A stretch of DNA of 64,000 nt. Source: JABSQH01 sp965230015 (lineage in GTDB: Bacteria; Actinomycetota; Acidimicrobiia; Acidimicrobiales; Ilumatobacteraceae). Positions within the stretch are counted from its first letter, which is position 1. Every line of letters starts with the position of its first letter. A program made the position numbers and the translations under genes. Below are positions 1 to 8,296 of this stretch, piece after piece. Under the pieces are notes generated by a model. It was not told where the DNA came from. It worked only from the letters and a program-made list of their open reading frames with translations, and did not search any database. The DNA is taken from assembly GCA_965230015.1 (NCBI GenBank), contig CBDDKF010000021.1, positions 1 to 64,000 of the forward strand, read 5' to 3'.

Positions 1-1432
1 TCAGGTTGCCCAGGTTGGTTTCCTCGCTGCGCACCTCGCTGCGGCGGCCGTCCAGGTACACGGCCGACAGGCCCTGCACGTTGCCGTCCTTGTCCACCAG
101 CACCTCTTCCAGCGCGTCGGTGATCGCGTCGACGCTGGCCAGCGGGTCGAAGGCGAAGGGCGGCACGTCGCTGGCGAAGGCGCCCGAGTCGGCCGGGTCG
201 ATGCTGGCCGGCAGCAGGCGCCCGGCGCCGTCGAAGCCCACGACCAGGCGGCCCAGATAGCGGTAGTCGCCGTCGGTGTTGACCAGCAGCACCGGCTCGC
301 CCACCGCGGAGGTGAACTCCAGCGGGTAGCTGCCGCCGGCCGTGTCGCCCTCGCGCAAGCGGTCGTTGGCGTCGGCCAGGATGGTGTTCGAGCCGCCGGC
401 CACGATGATGTCCACGCCGCGCAGGCGCGTGGCCAGTTGCTGCTCCACGCCGAGCTGCTGCATATGCGCCAGCAGGATGATCTTGTCCACGCCGGTGGCG
501 CTGACCAGTGCATCGACCTCGGCCTGGATGGCCGCCGCCAGCGCATCGATGTCATTGGCATCGGCCGGGCTCACGACCAGGTCACCGGTGGAGGTGATGG
601 CCGGCAGCGTCGGCGTCGAGGCGCCGACCACGCCAATGGTCTCGCCGCCCACCCGCAGGGTGACGCTGGCGCTCAGCGAGTTGGGCCGCGCCGGCTGCGC
701 CGCGGGCACCAGCAGCGGCGCGGTGTCGCCATCGGCGGCAAAGTCGATGTTGGCGGAGAGGTAGGGGAACTGCGCGCCCGGCCAGGCGCCGTCGGCGGCC
801 AGCAGTTCGGCGAAGGCGCCCGGGCCCAGATCCAGCTCGTGGTTGCCCACCACCGAGGCCTGCACGCCCAGTGCGTTCAGCCAGCCCACATGCGCGCGGC
901 CGGCATCGGCGGCGCCCAGCGGGCCATCCAGGCGGTCATCGCCGGCGCCGAAGTACTCGGGCCCGGGTATCCAGTTGTCGCCCGAGGACAGCAGCAGCGT
1001 GTTGTTCGGCATCTGGCCGCGAAAGCCGTCGACCAGGGCCGAGAAAACGCGCACGTCATCGGCGCCGCCGGGGCCATCGACATCGGCGAAATGCAGCAGC
1101 TGCAGCGTGAAGGCCACCGTCTCGTCGAAGCCGGGGCCGGCCGGGCCCTGCGGCCCCTGCGGACCTTGCGGCCCCTCGGCACCGTCTTCGCCGTCCATGC
1201 CATTGCAGACAAACTCGGTGCTGCGGATCTCGTCGGCCGCCAGGCGGCCATCCTGGTTGCGATCCACCCCCGAATCGACGCGCACGCCGCCGCTGGCGCA
1301 CTGCGCGCCGGCGGCGATGGTCGTCGTTTCCACCAGACCGCCGGTGATGAAACTCAGCTCGTCGCCACAGGCGCTCAGCAGCAGCGCCACAGTGGCCGCG
1401 CCGGCGGCGCGCCCCAGACCGAAATCTCGCAC
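1..1432 (-). CDS. Lipoprotein 5'-nucleotidase/metallophosphatase (3' end beyond window)
   Basis: This is a UshA-like metallophosphoesterase, probably exported and lipid-anchored, that hydrolyses nucleotides or other phosphate esters. Reading from a GTG at 1432 with GGGAG six bases upstream, there is a signal peptide with a lipobox ending at Cys22 (LLLSAC), an EF-hand-like acidic loop around residues 57-68, a short collagen-like GPQ/GPA run around residues 87-101, then the calcineurin-like domain. The domain motifs LLHFADVDG, SSGDNW and GNHELDLG match metal-binding blocks of the family. The frame stays open to the window edge, so the C-terminal nucleotide-binding domain is mostly missing. Family assignment is firm; the substrate is not known. 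Confidence 0.85.
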   Translation of the reverse strand, partial: MRDFGLGRAAGAATVALLLSACGDELSFITGGLVETTTIAAGAQCASGGVRVDSGVDRNQDGRLAADEIRSTEFVCNGMDGEDGAEGPQGPQGPQGPAGPGFDETVAFTLQLLHFADVDGPGGADDVRVFSALVDGFRGQMPNNTLLLSSGDNWIPGPEYFGAGDDRLDGPLGAADAGRAHVGWLNALGVQASVVGNHELDLGPGAFAELLAADGAWPGAQFPYLSANIDFAADGDTAPLLVPAAQPARPNSLSASVTLRVGGETIGVVGASTPTLPAITSTGDLVVSPADANDIDALAAAIQAEVDALVSATGVDKIILLAHMQQLGVEQQLATRLRGVDIIVAGGSNTILADANDRLREGDTAGGSYPLEFTSAVGEPVLLVNTDGDYRYLGRLVVGFDGAGRLLPASIDPADSGAFASDVPPFAFDPLASVDAITDALEEVLVDKDGNVQGLSAVYLDGRRSEVRSEETNLGNL

Positions 1433-1556
1433 GATGGACTCCCGTGTGTTCTTGGAATGCGATTCGGGGCTCCCCGGCCCCGGGCATTCGCGAACTTAGG
1501 GGGTGTTTGGCGACAGCGGCGTGACCTGCGCTTGAAGCTTGCGTGACAGCGGCGTG

Positions 1557-2993
1557 TCAGCGTCCCGCCTGTTCGGCACAGGCCGCCGCGCGCAGCACGG
1601 CGCGGGCCTTATTCATCGTCTCGTCCCACTCCTTTTCGGGCACCGAGTCGGCGACGATGCCGGCGCCGGCCTGCACGATGACCTGCCCGTCCTTGATGAC
1701 GGCGGTGCGGATCGCGATGGCGGTATCCATGCTGCCGTTCCAGGCCAGGTAGCCCACGGCGCCGGAATACAGGCCGCGCTGGTGCGGCTCCAGCTCGGCG
1801 ATGATCTCCAGCGCGCGGATCTTCGGCGCGCCGGACAGGGTGCCGGCCGGGAAGGTGGCGCGCAGTACGTCCAGCGCCTGGCAGCCCGGCGCGAGCTGGC
1901 CGACGACGTTGGAGACGATGTGCATCACCTGCGAATAGCGCTCGATGACCATGCGCTCGGTCAGGCGCACGCTGCCGGCCTGGGCGATGCGGCCCACGTC
2001 GTTGCGGCCGAGGTCGATCAGCATCAGGTGCTCGGCCAGCTCCTTGGGGTCGGCCAGCAGCTCGGCCTCGTAGGCCGCGTCCTCGGCCGGCGTGGCGCCG
2101 CGCGGGCGGGTGCCGGCGATCGGCCGCAGCGTGACCTCTTCGTGGTCCAGCCGCACCAGCACCTCGGGCGAGGAGCCGGCCACCTGGAAGTCGCCGAAGT
2201 CGAAGTAGTACAGATAGGGCGAGGGGTTCTGGCTGCGCAGCGCGCGGTACAGGTTCAGCGGCGCGCCGGCGAAGGGCGCGGTCAGCCGCTGCGACAGCAC
2301 CACCTGCATGCAATCCCCGGCCAGGATGTAGTCGCGGATGCGCTGCACGCCGCGCTCGTAGTCCGCCTGCGGGTAGCTGGCCTCGAAGGGCAGCTCCGGT
2401 GCGTCCACGCCCAGCACCAGCGGTGGCAGCCCGGCGGGGGCCGGCGCGGCCAAGGCCGCACAGAGCTCGGCCAGCCGGGCCTGCGCGGCCTGCTGCTCGC
2501 CCTCGCCGCGCAGCACCACCAGGTGCAGGCGGTTGCGCAGGTTGTCGAAAACGACGAACTCATCGCAGCGCAGCAGGCAGATGTCGGGCAGGTCCAGCGG
2601 GTCGGCCGGCGGCTGCCCGCCACGCAGGCGCGGCTCGACCATGCCGACGGTGGCGGCGCCAAAATAGCCCACCAGCCCGCCACTCAGCCGCGGCAGCTCC
2701 GGCAGCTCCGGCGCGGAGAAGCCGGCGGCATAGTCCTGCAGCCAGGCCAGCGGGTCGGCGACCTCGGCCTGCTCGACCACCGCGCCCTCGCGCAGCCGGC
2801 GCACCGCGCGGCCGCGCACCTCCAGCCGCTCGCGGGCCGGCAGGCCGATGATCGAATAGCGGCCCCAGGTCTCGCCGCCCTGCACCGACTCCAGCAAAAA
2901 GCTGTCGCGCCCGCGGGCCAGCTTCAGGTAGACCGTCAGCGGCGTTTCGAGGTCGGATAGGACCTCGCGGCTGTACGGCTGCAGCCGTGTCAT
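1557..2993 (-). CDS. trpE: Anthranilate synthase component I
   Basis: TrpE makes anthranilate from chorismate and glutamine-derived ammonia, the first committed step of tryptophan synthesis, together with TrpG, which is not in the window. The 478-residue protein has the N-terminal Anth_synt_I region and a full chorismate-binding domain, with PIAGTRPRG, LIDLGRNDVGR, FPAGTLSGAPKIRA and a late YSGAVGYLAWNG block. Length is slightly below the usual 490-520 residues. Its ATG overlaps the rpe stop by four bases (ATGA), so the two are co-transcribed and probably translationally coupled. In many gammaproteobacteria gph lies between rpe and trpE; here it does not. Confidence 0.96.
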   Translation of the reverse strand: MTRLQPYSREVLSDLETPLTVYLKLARGRDSFLLESVQGGETWGRYSIIGLPARERLEVRGRAVRRLREGAVVEQAEVADPLAWLQDYAAGFSAPELPELPRLSGGLVGYFGAATVGMVEPRLRGGQPPADPLDLPDICLLRCDEFVVFDNLRNRLHLVVLRGEGEQQAAQARLAELCAALAAPAPAGLPPLVLGVDAPELPFEASYPQADYERGVQRIRDYILAGDCMQVVLSQRLTAPFAGAPLNLYRALRSQNPSPYLYYFDFGDFQVAGSSPEVLVRLDHEEVTLRPIAGTRPRGATPAEDAAYEAELLADPKELAEHLMLIDLGRNDVGRIAQAGSVRLTERMVIERYSQVMHIVSNVVGQLAPGCQALDVLRATFPAGTLSGAPKIRALEIIAELEPHQRGLYSGAVGYLAWNGSMDTAIAIRTAVIKDGQVIVQAGAGIVADSVPEKEWDETMNKARAVLRAAACAEQAGR

Positions 2994-3655
2994 ACCGCCA
3001 GCTCTTGGCGCATCGCACGGATGGCCGCGGCGTAATCCGGCGCATTGAAGATGGCGCTGCCGGCCACGAAGGTGTCGGCGCCGGCCGCGTGGATCTCGCC
3101 GATGTTGTCGACCTTGACCCCGCCGTCGATCTGCAGCCGCGTGGCCAGGCCGCGCTCGTCGATCATGGCCCGCACCGCGCGCAGCTTGTCCAGCGTGTAG
3201 GGGATGAAGGACTGGCCGCCAAAGCCGGGGTTCACGCTCATCAGCAACACCATGTCCAGCTGCGGCAGCACGTGCTCCAGCACGCCCACCGGCGTGGCCG
3301 GGTTCAGCACCAGGCCGGCCTGGCAGCCCTCGGCCTTGATCAGCTGGATCGTGCGATCCACATGCCGGCTGGCCTCGGGGTGAAAGCTCATCAGCGTCGC
3401 GCCGGCCTTGGCGAAGGCGGGCACCAGCTCGTCGACCGGCTCGACCATCAGGTGCACATCCATCGGCGCCTGGATGCCGTGCTCGCGCAGGGCCTGCACC
3501 ACCATCGGGCCGATGGTCAGGTTGGGCACATAGTGGTTGTCCATCACGTCCACATGCACCCAGTCGGCACCGGCTTCGAGCACCGCCTCGACCTCCGCAC
3601 CCAGGCGGGCAAAGTCGGCGGACAGGATCGAGGGGGCGATGACGGGGCTGTGCAT
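2990..3655 (-). CDS. rpe: Ribulose-phosphate 3-epimerase
   Basis: Rpe interconverts ribulose-5-phosphate and xylulose-5-phosphate in the pentose phosphate pathway. The 221-residue TIM barrel is full length. It has the opening IAPSILSADF, the metal-site segments HVDVMDNHYVPN and DVHLMVE, the MSVNPGFGGQ phosphate-binding turn, and the QIDGGVK and FVAGSAIF segments. The ATG at 3655 opens the family-typical MHSPVIAPS N-terminus. It is the first gene of an rpe-trpE transcription unit that diverges from purC. Confidence 0.97.
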   Translation of the reverse strand: MHSPVIAPSILSADFARLGAEVEAVLEAGADWVHVDVMDNHYVPNLTIGPMVVQALREHGIQAPMDVHLMVEPVDELVPAFAKAGATLMSFHPEASRHVDRTIQLIKAEGCQAGLVLNPATPVGVLEHVLPQLDMVLLMSVNPGFGGQSFIPYTLDKLRAVRAMIDERGLATRLQIDGGVKVDNIGEIHAAGADTFVAGSAIFNAPDYAAAIRAMRQELAV

Positions 3656-3812
3656 GACGCGGCCGGTGCGGGGAACAGCCGCGCACTTTACCCAATGCCC
3701 TGCTTTGCATAAAGTTGCCGGTTTTCTCCGGCCCGGCCCCGCGCCCGCCGCGGCCCGGGCCGTCCGCCCGTAACCGCCGGCCCTCGCGGCGCACCCCTTG
3801 AGGACGGCACCG
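3656..3812. promoter_or_regulatory. Divergent intergenic region rpe/purC
   Basis: This 157-base gap separates two divergent genes and should carry both promoters. It contains an AT-richer island around 3686-3730 (CTTTACCC, TTTGCATAAAG, TTTTC), which stands out from the GC-rich surroundings. No clean -35/-10 pair can be assigned by eye. The purC end carries a Shine-Dalgarno sequence (GAGGA, eight bases before the ATG at 3813). Confidence 0.3.
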
Positions 3813-4691
3813 ATGAGCCTGCACACCACCGCGCTGCAATCCCTGCCGCTGCTGCACCGCGGCAAGGTCCGCGACATGTATGCCGTGGGCGAGGACGAGC
3901 TTCTGATCGTGGCCACCGACCGGCTCTCCGCCTTCGATGTGGTGCTGCCGGACGCCATCCCGAACAAGGGTGTGGTGCTGACGCGCATGGCCAACTTCTG
4001 GTTCCGGCACTTCGCCGACTGGCTGCCGAACCACCTGTCCGCCACCCGCGTCGAAGACGTGCTGCCGGGCCAGGAGCTGCAGCAGGTGCGCGAGCACGCC
4101 GTGGTGGTCAAGAAAGTGCGCCCGCTGCCGCTGGAGGCCATCGTGCGCGGCTACATCATTGGCTCGGGCTGGAAGGACTACCAGCGCAGCGGCGGCATTT
4201 GCGGCATCGCCCTGCCGGCCGGCCTGCAGCAGGCCGAGCAGCTCCCCGAGCCGATTTTCACCCCCAGCACCAAAGCCGCCGTCGGCGACCACGACGAGAA
4301 CGTGGATTTCGCCCATGTCGTCGCGCTCGTGGGCAGCGACATCGCCGAGCAGGTGCGTGCGCTGTCGCTGCGCCTGTACCGCGAGGCGGCGGCCTACGCC
4401 CGCGAGCGCGGCATCATCATCGCCGACACCAAGCTGGAGTTCGGCCTGGACGAGCAGGACCGCGTGGTGCTGATTGACGAGGTGCTCACGCCCGACAGTT
4501 CGCGCTTCTGGCCGGCCGACGAATACCGCGTGGGCATCTCGCCGCCCAGCTACGACAAGCAGTTCGTGCGCGATTACCTGGAAACGCTGGACTGGAACAA
4601 AACCCCGCCCGGGCCGCGCCTGCCGGCCACTATCATCGAACAGACCAGCGCCAAGTACGAAGAGGCGCTGCGGCGGCTGACCGCCTCCTGA
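3813..4691 (+). CDS. purC: SAICAR synthetase (phosphoribosylaminoimidazole-succinocarboxamide synthase)
   Basis: PurC joins CAIR and aspartate using ATP to give SAICAR in purine biosynthesis. The 292-residue protein is the longer PurC form; the E. coli type is about 237. It shows HRGKVRDMY, the VATDRLSAFDV block, EAIVRGYIIGSGWKDY, ADTKLEFGLD and DEVLTPDSSRFWP. The ATG at 3813 is preferred over an in-frame TTG at 3798, because the TTG overlaps the Shine-Dalgarno sequence GAGGA. It is transcribed alone, divergent from rpe. Confidence 0.97.
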   Translation: MSLHTTALQSLPLLHRGKVRDMYAVGEDELLIVATDRLSAFDVVLPDAIPNKGVVLTRMANFWFRHFADWLPNHLSATRVEDVLPGQELQQVREHAVVVKKVRPLPLEAIVRGYIIGSGWKDYQRSGGICGIALPAGLQQAEQLPEPIFTPSTKAAVGDHDENVDFAHVVALVGSDIAEQVRALSLRLYREAAAYARERGIIIADTKLEFGLDEQDRVVLIDEVLTPDSSRFWPADEYRVGISPPSYDKQFVRDYLETLDWNKTPPGPRLPATIIEQTSAKYEEALRRLTAS

Positions 4692-4708
4692 AGGCGGGGG
4701 CCCCACCA

Positions 4709-4768
4709 CGCCGGCTTGCGACCGGCGACGGTCCCCACTAGCGTTAGCGACAGGCGGGCCAAGTGGGG
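4709..4768. terminator. Inverted repeats downstream of purC
   Basis: Two inverted repeats follow purC. One is CGCCGG/CCGGCG (4709-4714 with 4722-4727). The other is CCCCACT/AGTGGGG (4733-4739 with 4762-4768). There is no U-run, so a factor-independent terminator is only one reading. The segment could also be an untranslated leader structure for the GAF gene at 4802. Confidence 0.35.
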
Positions 4769-4801
4769 CGGCGCGCCACAAGAAATTGAGCGGAGAGAGT
4801 G

Positions 4802-5377
4802 ATGCTGGAAGCACCGACGCCGGCGAATGAGGATGAGCGGCTCGAGGTCCTGCGGGTCCTGGAGCTGATGGACACCGAGCGCGAGGAGCGCTTCGACCGC
4901 ATCGTCGAAGTGGCGAAAATGGCCTTCGAGGTGCCCATCGCGCTGATTACGCTGCTCGACACCGACCGGCAGTGGTTCAAGGCCTGCATCGGCCTGCCGA
5001 TCAGCGGCACCGACCGCTCGGTCTCCTTCTGCGGCCACGCCATCCACAGCGACGAGCCCTTCGTCGTCGAGGACGCACTGCGCGACGAGCGCTTTGCCGA
5101 CAACCCGCTGGTGCTCGATGCGCCCTTCATCCGCTTCTATGCGGGGGCACCGCTGATTGCCGCGCAAGGGGTGCGCCTGGGCACCCTCTGCGTCATCGAC
5201 ACCGAGCCCCGCCGCTTTGCGGCCGACGATGCCGCCGTGCTGCGCCGGCTGGCGCGCATCGCCCGCGACGAGATGATTCGTCCGCCAGCCCCGGAGCCGG
5301 AGCTGTACTCCGCCGCGGAATACCGCCAGCGGCTGGCCGTCTGGAAGCGCGGCCTGGAGCCCGAGGGCGGGCGCTGA
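4802..5377 (+). CDS. GAF-domain protein
   Basis: A 191-residue cytoplasmic protein made of a short N-terminal helix region and one GAF domain. The diagnostic GAF run is clear: LLDTDRQWFKACIGLP, then DRSVSFCGHAI, then FYAGAPLIAAQGVRLGTLCV. GAF domains of this class bind small ligands or cyclic nucleotides and usually precede GGDEF, histidine-kinase or similar output domains. Here no output domain follows, so it may be a stand-alone sensor or partner. The ATG at 4802 follows GGAGAG. An overlapping GTG at 4799 is less likely. Confidence 0.85.
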   Translation: MLEAPTPANEDERLEVLRVLELMDTEREERFDRIVEVAKMAFEVPIALITLLDTDRQWFKACIGLPISGTDRSVSFCGHAIHSDEPFVVEDALRDERFADNPLVLDAPFIRFYAGAPLIAAQGVRLGTLCVIDTEPRRFAADDAAVLRRLARIARDEMIRPPAPEPELYSAAEYRQRLAVWKRGLEPEGGR

Positions 5378-5450
5378 GTCCTCACGGACGCCACGCTGCC
5401 GTATGATGCGTGGGCAAGCGCCGTATCGGCGCGCAACGCGACGGGGACGC

Positions 5451-6497
5451 ATGCGACGATATCTGCTGCTGGCCAGCCTTTGGCTTGCCCCCACGGCCGT
5501 CTGGGCCGTTTCGCCTGCTGTGCAGCAGGCCCTCGCCGAAGGTCGCTATGGCGAAGCGCTGGAGCATATCGAGCAGCGCTTGCAGCAGCAGCCGCGCGAT
5601 GCGCAGGCGCGCTTCCTGCAGGGCCTGGCCCTGACCATGCTGGAGCGGCTGGACCAGGCCAGCCAGGTCTTCGCCGAACTCGCGCGGGATTACCCCCAGT
5701 ACCCGGAGCCGGCGAACAACCTGGCCGTGCTGCAGGCCCGTCGCGGCCAGCTGGAGCTCGCCGAACGCACGCTGCGCCGGCTGCTGGGCCAGCACCCCGA
5801 ATATGCCTCCGCGCACGAGAACCTGGGCGACGTGCTGACCGCCCAGGCCGAGGCCGCGTACCGCCGCGCCGCCGAGCTGGACAGCGCCGACACCACCCTG
5901 CACAGCAAGCTGCGACTGCTGGGCGAGCTCAATGCCCTGCCGCAGGAGCGCCGCGAGGCCGACCGCGGCCCGGCGCAGCCGGCGCCGGCGGTCGTGCGCC
6001 CCTCACCGCCGCAGCCCACGACCCTGCGCCGCGCCGCACCGGCCGCGGCCACCACGGCACCTGTCGCGACTTCGACCCCTGCCCCGGCATCCCGCGCGCC
6101 GGTCGAATCGGCACCAACGGGCACCGCGACCGAGCCCACGGCCGCGGATGTCCGCCTGCCGGCCGACGTCGCGGCCGCGCTCGAGGCCTGGCGCGAGGCC
6201 TGGGAGCGCGGCGATGTTGATGCCTACCTCGATGCCTATGCCCAGGAGTTTGTCCCGCCACGGGAGCTGGATCGGGTGACTTGGGCGGCCCAGCGCCGCG
6301 ACCGGGTGCGCCCCGAGCGCAACGCGCAGATCCGCTTCGTGCCGCTGCGCGTCGAGCGCCTGGGTGCCGAGCGCTGGCGCATTGATGCCCGCCAGGATTA
6401 CCGCGCGCGTAACTACGCCGACAGCGTCATCAAGCGCCTGATTCTCGTGCGCGAGGGGGAGACCTGGCGCATCGGCCGCGAGGTCACGCTGCAGTGA
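5451..6497 (+). CDS. Secreted TPR protein with C-terminal NTF2-like domain
   Basis: A 348-residue exported protein of unknown precise role. Residues 1-19 form a signal peptide (MRRYLLLASLWLAPTAVWA). Residues of about 20-150 hold two to three TPR-like helical repeats (ALEHIEQRLQQQPRDAQA, PANNLAVLQARRGQLELA, ASAHENLGDV). A Pro/Ala/Thr-rich linker spans about 180-240. The C-terminal 110 residues resemble the NTF2/SnoaL-like domain attached to some L,D-transpeptidase-associated proteins (AWREAWERGDVDAYLDAY ... LVREGETWRIGREV). The ATG at 5451 follows GGGGAC. It overlaps the next gene by four bases (GTGA), which suggests linked envelope functions. Confidence 0.8.
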   Translation: MRRYLLLASLWLAPTAVWAVSPAVQQALAEGRYGEALEHIEQRLQQQPRDAQARFLQGLALTMLERLDQASQVFAELARDYPQYPEPANNLAVLQARRGQLELAERTLRRLLGQHPEYASAHENLGDVLTAQAEAAYRRAAELDSADTTLHSKLRLLGELNALPQERREADRGPAQPAPAVVRPSPPQPTTLRRAAPAAATTAPVATSTPAPASRAPVESAPTGTATEPTAADVRLPADVAAALEAWREAWERGDVDAYLDAYAQEFVPPRELDRVTWAAQRRDRVRPERNAQIRFVPLRVERLGAERWRIDARQDYRARNYADSVIKRLILVREGETWRIGREVTLQ

Positions 6498-7435
6498 ACC
6501 GGGCGCGGGCCTGCGCAACCGCCCTGCTGGCCACGGCGCTGGCCGCCGCGGCCCTGCCCGCGGGCGCGCTGTCGCTGGGGGCGCCGCAGCTGGAATCGCA
6601 CCTGGGCGAGCCGCTGCGCCTGCGCATCCCCCTGCGCGACGACAACCCCGCGCAGGGCCGCATGGAGGTCCAGGTGGGCCGCCTGGAACTGCCTGCGATG
6701 GCCGAGAGGCCGCAACGCGGCGTGGTTGGCGGCTTCGTCGCCGAGCTGCGCCAGGAGCGCAATGCCGCGGTCTCCGAGCTGCTGATCCGCAGCCGCGAGC
6801 CGGTGCGCGAACCCGTGTTGCACCTGATGCTGGAGCTACGCCAGGGCGACAGCCAGTGGCTGCGGCAGATCGACGTGCTGCTGGACCCGCTGCCGGTGCC
6901 GCCACGCGAGATTCCGGCCACCGCCGCCGGCCCCGCGGTCGTGGCGGCACGCCCCCTGCCGCCGGGCACACAGAGCGACTCCGCCCCGAACCCGCGACGA
7001 GTCGCGCCGCCCAGCAGCGCGTCGCCGGCTCAGACGCAAGACGCAGCTGCGAACACAGCCGGTGACACTGCGGCGGACACTGCCGGCCAGCGCCCGGCCG
7101 CCGCCCAGCCGCGGCTGACGCTGCGCCGCCGCCCTGCCCCAACCACGCCGCCGCGCGTCGCGCAGGGCGACCCCTGGGAGGTGCGCCGTGGCGATACGCT
7201 CTCGGGCATCGCGCAGCGCGTGCCGCGGCCGGCCGGCGTGTCCTACGCCCGCTTCATGGAGGCCTTGCGCCTAGCCAACCCCGGCGCCTTCGAGACGCCG
7301 GGCGACGTGCGCACCCTGCGGGTGGGCGCGCAACTGCGCGCACCCGACGCAACCACGCTGGACCGCGCCGCCAGCACGCTGGCCGCGGCGGCGCAGCGCC
7401 CGCCCAGCCGAGCGGCGACCCTGCCCGCCAGCGGC
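6494..7435 (+). CDS. FimV-like LysM protein, N-terminal part (cut at junction)
   Basis: The first 313 or so residues resemble the N-terminal region of FimV/HubP. There is a signal peptide, then LSLGAPQLESHLGEPLRLRI (the FimV N-terminal beta domain), a long Ala/Pro linker and a LysM peptidoglycan-binding motif (WEVRRGDTLSGIAQRV). FimV-type proteins organise poles and type IV pili in gammaproteobacteria. The start is a GTG overlapping the previous stop. From about residue 314 the frame turns into an unrelated flavin hydroxylase, so the large acidic FimV C-terminus is missing. I treat this as truncation by an assembly join. Confidence 0.75.
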
Positions 7436-7442
7436 GGCATCT
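7428..7442. other. Junction between two genomes (probable assembly chimera)
   Basis: Within one open frame the protein changes from a low-complexity proteobacterial linker (RAATLPASGG) to the middle of an aromatic hydroxylase (IFLMGDAAHRFPPTGG). The fold-defining N-terminal FAD domain of the hydroxylase is absent. Gene families and codon use also change here, from gammaproteobacterial on the left to acidimicrobial on the right. The exact breakpoint lies in or beside AGCGGCGGCATC, which could be shared by both sources. Confidence 0.8.
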
Positions 7443-8215
7443 TCTTGATGGGCGACGCCGCACATCGGTTCCCACCCACCGGAGGGTTGGGCTTGAACAC
7501 CGGAGTCGCCGATGCACAAGGGCTGACATGGCGACTCGGCGCGGTGGCCGACGGATGGGCCCACCCGTCGATTCTCGACACGTACGAGACGGAACGCCGC
7601 CCGGTGGCGGGGGTCAACTGCGAGCAGAGCACGACCAACGCGTTCAAGCTGGCCACGCTGATCGAAGCGCTCGGCATCCCCTCGAACCCGACCACCGAGG
7701 GGATGCTCGCCCGGCTGGCCGATCCCGCGCACGAGGCTTCGATCGCCGCCGCCGTGCGCGAGCAACAGACGCACTTCGACATGCTCGGGTTGCAGCTCGG
7801 CTACTGCTATGCCGACGGCGCACTCGCCCGCGATGGCGATCCCCCGGCACCGATCGACGACCCAGGCGAATTCGAACCGCATGCCGATGTCGGCGCGCGA
7901 CTGCCGCACGCCTGGCTCGACGACGGCCGATCGACGCTAGATCTCGTCGACCTCGGCACGATGACGCTGCTCAGCGTGGGCGCCCACGACAAGTGGGCGG
8001 CTGCCGCGTCCGACAGCAACGTTCCGGTCTGTCACGTGCGCATCGGGCTTGATGCAACTCCGACCGACGGCTGGGCAGCGGTCTGCGGCCTCGACGGCGA
8101 CGGCGCGCTGCTCGTTCGTCCCGACCAGCACGTTGCGTGGCGCTCCGACTCGGTCACCACGCCCGGGCCCTCGGGCCTCAACGATGCGCTCCGCCTCGTG
8201 CTCGGAGCTCCCTGA
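7436..8215 (+). CDS. FAD-dependent aromatic monooxygenase, C-terminal fragment
   Basis: About 260 residues match the C-terminal part of FAD_binding_3 phenol/aromatic hydroxylases. The DG-type FAD motif FLMGDAAHRFPPTGGLGLN is followed by the helix DAQGLTWRL, the YETERRPVA turn, and the thioredoxin-like C-terminal domain ending LLVRPDQHVAWRSD. The Rossmann GxGxxG segment and substrate domain should precede it but do not. As written the fragment is fused to a FimV-like N-terminus, so it cannot be judged as an intact gene. A full-length relative lies at 22929-24686. Confidence 0.85.
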   Translation, partial: GIFLMGDAAHRFPPTGGLGLNTGVADAQGLTWRLGAVADGWAHPSILDTYETERRPVAGVNCEQSTTNAFKLATLIEALGIPSNPTTEGMLARLADPAHEASIAAAVREQQTHFDMLGLQLGYCYADGALARDGDPPAPIDDPGEFEPHADVGARLPHAWLDDGRSTLDLVDLGTMTLLSVGAHDKWAAAASDSNVPVCHVRIGLDATPTDGWAAVCGLDGDGALLVRPDQHVAWRSDSVTTPGPSGLNDALRLVLGAP

Positions 8216-8222
8216 CGCATCG

Positions 8223-8271
8223 CTTCTCGGCGTTCACGCTTGCGGGTTCCGCAACCACCGACGCCGAGAAG
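8223..8271. terminator. Nested hairpin between convergent genes
   Basis: Outer arms CTTCTCGGCGT (8223-8233) and ACGCCGAGAAG (8261-8271) pair perfectly. Inside, TTGCGG-GTT-CCGCAA (8240-8254) forms a second perfect stem. The structure sits between the hydroxylase fragment and a convergent gene ending at 8297, so a bidirectional terminator fits. A structurally similar element is at 30954-31004. Confidence 0.6.
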
Positions 8272-8296
8272 AACAGCGGCGCCGACGCAAGTCAGC

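Noticed and set aside
86..101. Collagen-like codons as a CRISPR or tandem DNA repeat
   Set aside because: The short repeat only encodes GPQ/GPA triplets within the nucleotidase; no spacer or array structure exists anywhere in the window.
437..1546. A plus-strand frame of 369 codons opposite the 5'-nucleotidase
   Set aside because: It has no recognisable domain or start, whereas the minus strand encodes lipobox, metal motifs and collagen-like repeats.
1539..2960. A plus-strand frame of 473 codons opposite trpE
   Set aside because: It is His/Gln/Arg-rich antisense of a canonical trpE.
1557..4814. One 1085-residue minus-strand protein across trpE, rpe and purC
   Set aside because: Only the trpE part has family similarity. 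The upstream frame runs antisense or out of frame to rpe and purC, which are clear genes.
6494..8215. A natural FimV-monooxygenase fusion protein
   Set aside because: The hydroxylase part starts in mid-domain without its FAD N-domain, and the flanking gene content changes phylum at the same point; a chimera explains both.
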